A stretch of DNA of 11,140 nucleotides from Pseudomonadota bacterium (GTDB lineage: Bacteria; Pseudomonadota; Gammaproteobacteria; Xanthomonadales; Rhodanobacteraceae), in the NCBI GenBank assembly GCA_021798675.1, contig JAJZGE010000017.1, positions 1 to 11,140 on the forward strand, in the 5' to 3' direction. Below the pieces are notes generated by a model that ran no database searches, was not told the origin of the DNA, and worked only from the letters and a program-made list of their open reading frames with translations. This document shows, piece after piece, positions 5,492-11,140 of this stretch. A program made the position numbers and the translations under genes. Every line of letters starts with the position of its first letter. Position 1 is the first letter of the stretch.

Positions 5492-7522
5492 ATGAGCACT
5501 ACTGGGGGTGTCGGCAAGGAGCGTGGCAACACCACACTCATTGTCCTGTTGCTGGTCGCGATCGGCTTTGCGGCCCTGGATTTCTGGCAGCTCAACGTAA
5601 AGAACGGCGAAGACCGCCAGGCCGTCGCGTTGACCACGCAGATCCAGGTGCTCTCGCAGCAGACCGCGAAGTTCGCGCTGGAATCGTCCGACGGCAACGC
5701 CGAGTCGTACCGGGAGCTCGAGAGCACGCGCAACGCCATCGATTCGGCGGTGCGCAAGCTGGACAAGGGCGACCCGTCCACCGGCATGCACGCCTACGCC
5801 GACAACAACACCTCGCCGGTCGGCCGCGCGTCCAGCGCGCTGGACAGCGCCTGGAAGCAGCTCGACGGTGACATCGGCAAGATCCTCTCGAACAAGGCGG
5901 TGGTGCTTGACTCCGGCCAGCGCGCAGCCACCGTGTCGCAGCAGATGCCCTTGCTCAACTCCAGCATGGAGCAGGTGGTCACCATCCTGCAGCAGCGCAA
6001 CGGCAGCGCCGACCAGATGCTCGGCACCTCGCGCCAGATGCTGTCGGCCGACCGCATCATCCGTCGCGTGCAGGAAGTGCTGCAGGGCGGCGACAACGCC
6101 CAGGCCGCGGCCGACGGTCTGCAGCGCGACGCCCAGCAGTACGGCATCGTGCTGCAGGCGCTGGTCAAGAGCGACCCCAGCAGCGGCGTGAAACCGATCG
6201 CCGATGCCAACGCGCGCAAGATCCTGGGCGACATGCAGGCGAACTGGGACAAGCTGGCTGATCCGCTGGCCAAGCTGGTCTCCGCCTCGGGCAACCTGGT
6301 TGCGGTAAAGCAGGCCGGCACCAAGGCCTCGCTGGACTCGCAGTCGGTGCTGCTCCGCGCGAACGACCTCGCCGACCAGATCGGCAAGCTGCCGCTGCGT
6401 CGCTTCTTCCCGAACGTGTGGTGGGGCCTGCTGTCCGCCATCGGCGCAGTAGCCTTCGCCCTGCTGCTGGTGGTCAGCCTGGTGCGCGACCAGCGCCGGC
6501 GCTTCGCGGAGAGTACCTCGCTCAACCAGCGTAACCAGGAGGCGATCATGCGCCTGCTGGACGAGATGGGCGCGCTGGCCGAAGGCGACCTGACGGTGAA
6601 GACCACGGTGACCGAGGAGATCACCGGCGCGATCGCCGACTCGGTGAACTACGCCATCGACGAGCTGCGTACCCTGGTGACCACGATCAACGAGACCTCC
6701 GAGCAGGTGTCGTCGTCGGCGCAGGAAACCCAGACCACCGCGCGCCACCTGGCCGACGCCGCCGAGCAGCAGGCGCAGCAGATCAGCACCGCGACCAGCG
6801 CGATCAACCAGATCGCCAGCTCGATGGACCACGTGTCGAAGAACTCCGCCGAGTCGGCCGACGTGGCCGAACGTTCGGTGCAGATCGCCTCGCACGGCGC
6901 CGAAGTGGTGCGCGAGACGATCTCGGGCATGGACTCCATCCGCGACCAGATCCAGGAAACCTCCAAGCGCATCAAGCGACTGGGCGAATCCTCGCAGGAG
7001 ATCGGCTCCATCGTGGAACTGATCAACGACATCGCCGAGCAGACCAACATCCTGGCCTTGAACGCGGCGATCCAGGCGGCCTCGGCCGGCGAGGCAGGCC
7101 GCGGTTTCGCGGTGGTGGCGGACGAAGTGCAGCGACTCGCCGAACGCTCGGCGAGTGCCACCAAGCGCATCGAGACGCTGGTGCAGGCGATTCAGTCCGA
7201 TACCAACGAGGCGGTGAACTCGATGGAACAGACCACCGCCGAAGTGGTGGCGGGTGCACGCAAGGCGGAAGACGCCGGCAGTGCGCTGGGCGACATCGAG
7301 CGCGTGTCGCACGACCTGTCGGCGCTGATTCAGAACATCTCCAGCGCAGCGCGCCAGCAGTCGGCGGCGGCGACGGACATCTCGCAATCCATGAACGCAA
7401 TCCGTGAGATCACCTCGCAGACCTCGCAGGGCGCCAGCCGCACTGCGGATTCGATCGGTACGCTGGCGCAGCTGGCCAGCGACCTGCGTCGTTCGGTGGC
7501 CCACTTCAAGCTGCCGGGCTGA
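5492..7522 (+). CDS. pilJ: Methyl-accepting chemoreceptor PilJ
   Basis: A 676-residue transmembrane receptor (P. aeruginosa PilJ is about 680) that feeds the Pil-Chp kinase and is thought to sense surface contact or pilin state. Layout: short cytoplasmic N terminus; membrane helix 1 (about 14-32); helical periplasmic domain (about 33-308); membrane helix 2 beginning at WW310-311 (to about 331); HAMP region (about 332-385, with [15 protein letters not shown]); then a long cytoplasmic coiled-coil. The receptor hairpin tip lies at 516-554, from [14 protein letters not shown] through [19 protein letters not shown] possible methylation site is the Glu425-Gln426 pair in [10 protein letters not shown]. 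No C-terminal CheR-tether pentapeptide is present (the end is HFKLPG). Start chosen by GAGG at 5483. The usual next gene, the methyltransferase gene pilK, is missing. Confidence 0.95.
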   Translation: MSTTGGVGKERGNTTLIVLLLVAIGFAALDFWQLNVKNGEDRQAVALTTQIQVLSQQTAKFALESSDGNAESYRELESTRNAIDSAVRKLDKGDPSTGMHAYADNNTSPVGRASSALDSAWKQLDGDIGKILSNKAVVLDSGQRAATVSQQMPLLNSSMEQVVTILQQRNGSADQMLGTSRQMLSADRIIRRVQEVLQGGDNAQAAADGLQRDAQQYGIVLQALVKSDPSSGVKPIADANARKILGDMQANWDKLADPLAKLVSASGNLVAVKQAGTKASLDSQSVLLRANDLADQIGKLPLRRFFPNVWWGLLSAIGAVAFALLLVVSLVRDQRRRFAESTSLNQRNQEAIMRLLDEMGALAEGDLTVKTTVTEEITGAIADSVNYAIDELRTLVTTINETSEQVSSSAQETQTTARHLADAAEQQAQQISTATSAINQIASSMDHVSKNSAESADVAERSVQIASHGAEVVRETISGMDSIRDQIQETSKRIKRLGESSQEIGSIVELINDIAEQTNILALNAAIQAASAGEAGRGFAVVADEVQRLAERSASATKRIETLVQAIQSDTNEAVNSMEQTTAEVVAGARKAEDAGSALGDIERVSHDLSALIQNISSAARQQSAAATDISQSMNAIREITSQTSQGASRTADSIGTLAQLASDLRRSVAHFKLPG

Positions 7523-7536
7523 CGGCGACATTTACT

Positions 7537-7550
7537 GACTGGGGGCAGTC
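7537..7550 (+). repeat. Short perfect hairpin in the pilJ-chpA gap
   Basis: GACTG (7537-7541), loop GGGG, CAGTC (7546-7550) lies 15 bases after the pilJ stop, in the 74-base gap before chpA. With no T-run it is unlikely to terminate transcription. It could mark an RNA processing or stability site that sets the receptor-to-kinase ratio, or be chance. Confidence 0.3.
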
Positions 7551-7596
7551 TCGATGGTGGCGTGGCGATGCGCCGCGCAACCGCTGAGGGAAGTGC

Positions 7597-10500
7597 ATGA
7601 GACTTCAAGACAACATTGATTTCACCACCCTGCAGTGGGTACGGCCCGAGCTGGAGCAGACGCTGTCTGACGCCCGCGAGTCGCTGGAGTCCTACGTCGG
7701 CAACCCGACCGATGCGGGCGCCATGCGCGTATGCGCCGACTGCCTGCACCAAGTGCAGGGTACGTTGCGCATGGTCGAGCTGCCCGGCCCGGCCATGGTG
7801 GCGACGGAGATGGAATCGCTCGCCATCGCGCTGCTGCAGAACAAGGTCGTGCAGCGCGAGGATGCCTACGCCGCGATGATGCGCGGCCTGATGCAGCTTC
7901 CCGATTACCTCGAGCGCGTCGCCGGCGGCCACCGCGACGTGCCGGTGGTGCTGCTGCCGCTGCTGAACGACCTGCGTGCCAGCCGTGGCCAGGAGGCGCT
8001 GACCGAAGCGGCGCTGTTCCGTCCCAACCTCGATGCGTTCCTGCCCACCCAGGCGCCCGCCGCGATGAGCGAGGCGCAGGCACTGGAGCGGCGCGGCGAG
8101 CTGGCCGCGTTGCGCCTGCAGTTCCAGCAGCACATGCTGGCGTGGTTCCGCGGCCAGAACCAGGCGCAGCCGCTGGCCGGCATGCGCAAGACGCTGCTGG
8201 CCATCGCCGCGCGCTGCTTCCACGTGCACGGCCGGCGCCTTTGGTGGATCGCCGCCGGCGTGGTGGAGGGCTTGGAGCAAGGCATGCTCGGCCCGCACGC
8301 CACCGAGCTGCGCCAACTGCTCGGCAAGGTGGATCGTCACGTCCGCCAACTGATCGAACAGGGCGAGGACAGCCTGCGCGGCGGCGACGCCGACGACTTG
8401 TGCAACCGCCTGCTGTACATCGTGGCACAGTCGCGCCAGCACAGCCCGCACATGGAGCTGCTGCGCCGTACCTACGCGCTGGACAGCCTGCTGCCCGACG
8501 CCGAGGAGCTGGAGCATGCGCGCGGCTCGATGGCCGGGCACAACCGCGCCCTGCTCGATTCCGTGGCCAAGGCGCTCAAGGAAGACCTGCTGCGCGTCAA
8601 GGAAGCGCTCGACCTGTTCCAGCGCCAGCCCAACGCCGACCCGGCGTCGCTGGCGCCCCAATGCGAATTGCTGGGCCGTGTCGCCGACACGCTCGGCATG
8701 CTGGCGCTGGCCGTGCCGCGCCGGGTGGTGGACGAACAGCGCCGCGTGCTGGACGAGGTCGCCAACAGGATGCGCCCCGTCGACGAGGAGACCCTGCTCG
8801 ACGTGGCCGGTGCGCTGCTCTACGTGGAAGCGTCCCTGGACGACCACATCGAAAGCCTGGGCGCCGGCGAAGAGGCGCACGAAGCCGAAAAGCCGAGCCT
8901 CCCGCGCAGCGAAGTGCAGGGCATCCTCACTACGGTCATGCAGGAAGCGATCCGCAGCACCGCCAAGGTCAAGGAGGCCATCGTCGCGTTCGTCGAGTCC
9001 GGCTGGGAACACGCCGGACTGGCGGAGGCTCCCGCGCAGATGGCCGAGGTGGCCGGCGCGGCGCGCATGCTCTCCGCCGAACGCCCGGCCGAACTGGCCG
9101 AGGGCATCGGTCGCTTCATCCACAACGAACTGCTGGCGGACCGTCGCGTGCCCAGCAGCACGCAGATGGACCACCTGGCCGACGCGCTGGCTGCGCTGGA
9201 GTACTACCTGGAAGCCGCGCGCGAGCACCGTGGCGGCTTGGCGCACATCATCGACGTGGCCGAGCACAGCCTCGGCCAGCTGGGCTACTGGCCGTTGCCG
9301 GAGGAGCGTCCGCTGCCGGCGGCGGTGCTCGACGCGCCGGAGCACAGCCACGAAAGCCTGTCCGAGCCGGTCAGCGTTTTTGCCGGCGACGACGCCAGCC
9401 ACCTGTTCGTGGCACCGGAGGCGCCGCAGCCGGTGCCGACGCACGATGTCGAAGGCCTGCGGCTGGCGCAGACCGAGCCCACCGCGCCGCCGCCGGCAGC
9501 CGGCGACGCCGCCGACTGGATCGAGATCGAGGAAGAAATCGAGGAGCAGGTGCCGGCGCACGACGCGTTGGCCGAGGGCTTCCGCTTCGACCAGCAGGCC
9601 GAGGGCATCGACGACGACATTCGCGACATCTTCCTGGAGGAAATGCAGGAAGAGATCGACAACCTGCGCCAGGCCGAGGGCGCCTGGCTGGCCGACCCCG
9701 CGCAGCTCGCCGCGCTGACGCCGCTCCGCCGCTCCTTCCACACGCTCAAGGGCTCCGGACGGCTGGTCGGCATCGCCGCGCTGGGCGAGTTCGCCTGGCG
9801 GGTGGAGGACATGCTCAATCGCGTGCTCGACCGCACCATCGAGCCGCACGCGGGGGTGCAGGCGCTGGTGCGCCACGCCATCGGCGCTCTGCCTCAGTTG
9901 CTGGCCTCGCTGAAGGGCGAGGGTGTGCCGACGGCACCGATCGCAGCGATCCAGGAGACCGCGAGCAAGCTTGCGGCGGGCGATGCCGCCGCGCGCATCG
10001 AGGACCGCGCACCGGCAACGACGGAAACCGTGCGTCGCGTCGTACGCCGCCGCGTGCCGCGTTTCGATGCCGCCGCCGAAGCGATCCCCGCCGCCGCCGT
10101 CACCGATGCCGCCAGCGTCGCTGCCCCGGCGCCGGCACCTGTCGAGCCGCCGGTATCGATCGCCATCTCGCCGCTGCCGTCGGTCGATCCGGTGCTGCTG
10201 GAAATCCTGCGCAGTGAAGTCGCGCAGTACCTGCAGACCATACGTACCGCGATCCAGCGCAGCAGCGGCGACCTGCCGGTCGGTGAAGACCTGCTGCGCG
10301 CCGTGCACACGCTGCACGGGGCCATCGCGATGGTGGACATCCCGTTGCTGATCCAGCTGCTGTCGCCGCTGGAAAGCCTGCTCAAGCGCCTGCGCCACGC
10401 GGGCCAGCCGCTGTCGGCCGAAGGCGTGCGCCTGATGGATCGTTCGGCCGACGTGGTCGACCAGACGATGGCCCAGTTCGACGTGGCCATGCCGCAACTG

Positions 10501-11140
10501 CCGAACGTCGACCAGCTGGCGATCCAGCTGGCCGAGATGCGCGACCGCTATCCGGAGGTGCAGGGCGCCCACGTCATCGCCGAACACCATGCGGAGGCGG
10601 TGCAGCCGCCGGTCGAGCCGGCGGCGCCGTCGGTCGAGGCTGCGCCCGATCTGGATGAGATCCACGAAGACGAACTGGCCGAGGCACCGGCGGCACCGTC
10701 GATGTCGTCCGAGGACGGCACGCACGACCACTATGCCAACGAGTTGATGGCCGCACTGGGGGCGTTCGAGCCGGGCACTCCGGTCGAAGCGGTGCCCGCC
10801 GAGACGGAACAGGATGCCCGCGAAGCCGCCGTACCGGAGGCGGACGAACGTGCCGCGGCCGAGCAGGCGGCACAAGAGCAGGCCGCGCGCGAACACGCCG
10901 AGCAGGAGCGCCTGGAACAGGAGCGACTCGAGCAAGAGCGTTTGGAACAGGAACGCCTGGAACAGGAGCGCGCCGAACTGGCGCGCCAGGCGCAGGAGCG
11001 TGCCGCACGCGAAGCCGCCGAGGCACAGATTCGCGCAGCGGCAGAGAAGGCCGCGGCCGAGCAGCGTGCGGCGGAAGCCGCAGCGGCGGAACAGGCCCGG
11101 GCCGAGGCTGCACGCGCGGCTGAGGCGGCTCGCAAGGCCG
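7597..11140 (+). CDS. chpA: ChpA/PilL, hybrid CheA-like sensor kinase of the Pil-Chp system, 5' part (first 1181 residues)
   Basis: This very large histidine kinase (over 2,000 residues in relatives) takes input from PilJ/PilI and passes phosphate through several HPt domains to PilG and PilH. In the part present, residues 1 to about 560 are the FimL-like N-terminal region: LQWVRPELEQTL (12-23), LHQVQGTLRMVEL (50-62, an HPt-like motif with His51), VVLLPLLNDLRASRG (about 117-131), then two degenerate HPt-like units. A canonical HPt (about 669-770) has FHTLKGSGRLVG with His715. A second (about 865-965) has VHTLHGAI with His904, where the usual Lys is His. An acidic Pro-rich linker follows (about 975-1080), then a strongly charged Ala/Glu/Arg/Gln-rich helix with EQERL repeats that continues past the window edge. 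Ribosome site GAGGGA (7586-7591) supports ATG 7597. The kinase core, CheW-like and receiver domains are not in the window, so their presence is assumed from family and operon. Confidence 0.93.
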   Translation, partial: MRLQDNIDFTTLQWVRPELEQTLSDARESLESYVGNPTDAGAMRVCADCLHQVQGTLRMVELPGPAMVATEMESLAIALLQNKVVQREDAYAAMMRGLMQLPDYLERVAGGHRDVPVVLLPLLNDLRASRGQEALTEAALFRPNLDAFLPTQAPAAMSEAQALERRGELAALRLQFQQHMLAWFRGQNQAQPLAGMRKTLLAIAARCFHVHGRRLWWIAAGVVEGLEQGMLGPHATELRQLLGKVDRHVRQLIEQGEDSLRGGDADDLCNRLLYIVAQSRQHSPHMELLRRTYALDSLLPDAEELEHARGSMAGHNRALLDSVAKALKEDLLRVKEALDLFQRQPNADPASLAPQCELLGRVADTLGMLALAVPRRVVDEQRRVLDEVANRMRPVDEETLLDVAGALLYVEASLDDHIESLGAGEEAHEAEKPSLPRSEVQGILTTVMQEAIRSTAKVKEAIVAFVESGWEHAGLAEAPAQMAEVAGAARMLSAERPAELAEGIGRFIHNELLADRRVPSSTQMDHLADALAALEYYLEAAREHRGGLAHIIDVAEHSLGQLGYWPLPEERPLPAAVLDAPEHSHESLSEPVSVFAGDDASHLFVAPEAPQPVPTHDVEGLRLAQTEPTAPPPAAGDAADWIEIEEEIEEQVPAHDALAEGFRFDQQAEGIDDDIRDIFLEEMQEEIDNLRQAEGAWLADPAQLAALTPLRRSFHTLKGSGRLVGIAALGEFAWRVEDMLNRVLDRTIEPHAGVQALVRHAIGALPQLLASLKGEGVPTAPIAAIQETASKLAAGDAAARIEDRAPATTETVRRVVRRRVPRFDAAAEAIPAAAVTDAASVAAPAPAPVEPPVSIAISPLPSVDPVLLEILRSEVAQYLQTIRTAIQRSSGDLPVGEDLLRAVHTLHGAIAMVDIPLLIQLLSPLESLLKRLRHAGQPLSAEGVRLMDRSADVVDQTMAQFDVAMPQLPNVDQLAIQLAEMRDRYPEVQGAHVIAEHHAEAVQPPVEPAAPSVEAAPDLDEIHEDELAEAPAAPSMSSEDGTHDHYANELMAALGAFEPGTPVEAVPAETEQDAREAAVPEADERAAAEQAAQEQAAREHAEQERLEQERLEQERLEQERLEQERAELARQAQERAAREAAEAQIRAAAEKAAAEQRAAEAAAAEQARAEAARAAEAARKA
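10900..10974 (+). repeat. 15-base tandem repeat encoding EQERL units in chpA
   Basis: Five in-frame 15-base units encode EQERL four times and then EQERA (residues 1102-1126). The units differ at synonymous positions (GAG/GAA, CAG/CAA, CGC/CGA/CGT, CTG/CTC/TTG), so the peptide is conserved better than the DNA. The array sits in a longer charged segment likely to form a solvent-exposed helix or coiled coil. Confidence 0.85.

Noticed and set aside
4802..7531. A 909-codon minus-strand open frame opposite pilI and pilJ
   Set aside because: Same reason: low-complexity Arg/His-rich product, no ribosome site of note, and the opposite strand carries recognised domains throughout.
7731..10217. An 828-codon plus-strand frame and a 400-codon one (8516-9718) inside chpA
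   Set aside because: Both are Arg/Pro/Ala-rich shadows in other frames of chpA, whose own frame shows HPt motifs.
7330..10935. A 1201-codon open frame on the minus strand, antisense to pilJ and chpA
   Set aside because: Its product is a His/Arg/Gly/Val-rich string without domain resemblance. Long antisense frames are expected opposite GC-rich genes with strong third-position bias, and the plus strand here encodes clear PilJ and ChpA.
10900..10974. 15-base repeats as an insertion or CRISPR-like array
   Set aside because: The units are in frame, contiguous without spacers, and vary only synonymously except for the last residue of the last unit, so they are a coding repeat.

Overview
The window is a GC-rich, gene-dense piece of a gammaproteobacterial chromosome. 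The gene order and protein types match the block known in Pseudomonas aeruginosa as pyrB-pyrR-ruvX-algH-tonB3-gshB / pilG-pilH-pilI-pilJ-pilK-chpA, but pyrR and pilK are absent. That reduced version, with the high GC and the protein sequences, points to the Xanthomonadales (for example the Rhodanobacteraceae: Dyella, Rhodanobacter, Frateuria and relatives). The assignment is an inference from layout and remembered family features, not from a database search.

Layout. A leftward (minus strand) operon runs from 3685 to the left edge: gshB (glutathione synthetase), a TonB-family energy transducer, algH/yqgE, ruvX/yqgF and pyrB (aspartate carbamoyltransferase, cut by the left edge). Junctions are 4-base overlaps (GTGA or ATGA), except for a 24-base gap before algH. 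A rightward (plus strand) operon starts at 4021 and runs off the right edge: pilG and pilH (CheY-like single-domain response regulators), pilI (CheW-like adaptor), pilJ (methyl-accepting chemoreceptor) and the 5' part of chpA/pilL (giant CheA-like hybrid kinase). The first 1181 residues of ChpA are present: the FimL-like N-terminal region, two HPt domains (one canonical, one with an altered motif), and the start of a highly charged Ala/Glu/Arg/Gln-rich segment with EQERL repeats. Later HPt domains, the kinase core, the CheW-like domain and the receiver must lie to the right. The 335-base divergent region 3686-4020 holds the control signals for both operons.

Function. The rightward genes form the Pil-Chp chemosensory-like pathway that controls type IV pili (twitching motility and, in P. 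aeruginosa, surface-dependent cAMP signalling). PilJ senses, PilI couples it to ChpA, and ChpA phosphorylates PilG and PilH. The leftward genes are mostly housekeeping (glutathione, rRNA processing/RuvX, pyrimidines). The TonB-like gene next door is the positional equivalent of P. aeruginosa tonB3, which has been tied to twitching motility, so the two operons may share more than an intergenic region.

This is a conserved core region, with no mobile element, CRISPR array, RNA gene or sign of recent transfer seen. The most interesting points are fine-scale: a possible leaderless start for algH, a 24-codon reading frame abutting pilG, small hairpins in leaders, degenerate HPt modules and an EQERL helix repeat in ChpA, and the lack of a PilK methyltransferase gene.
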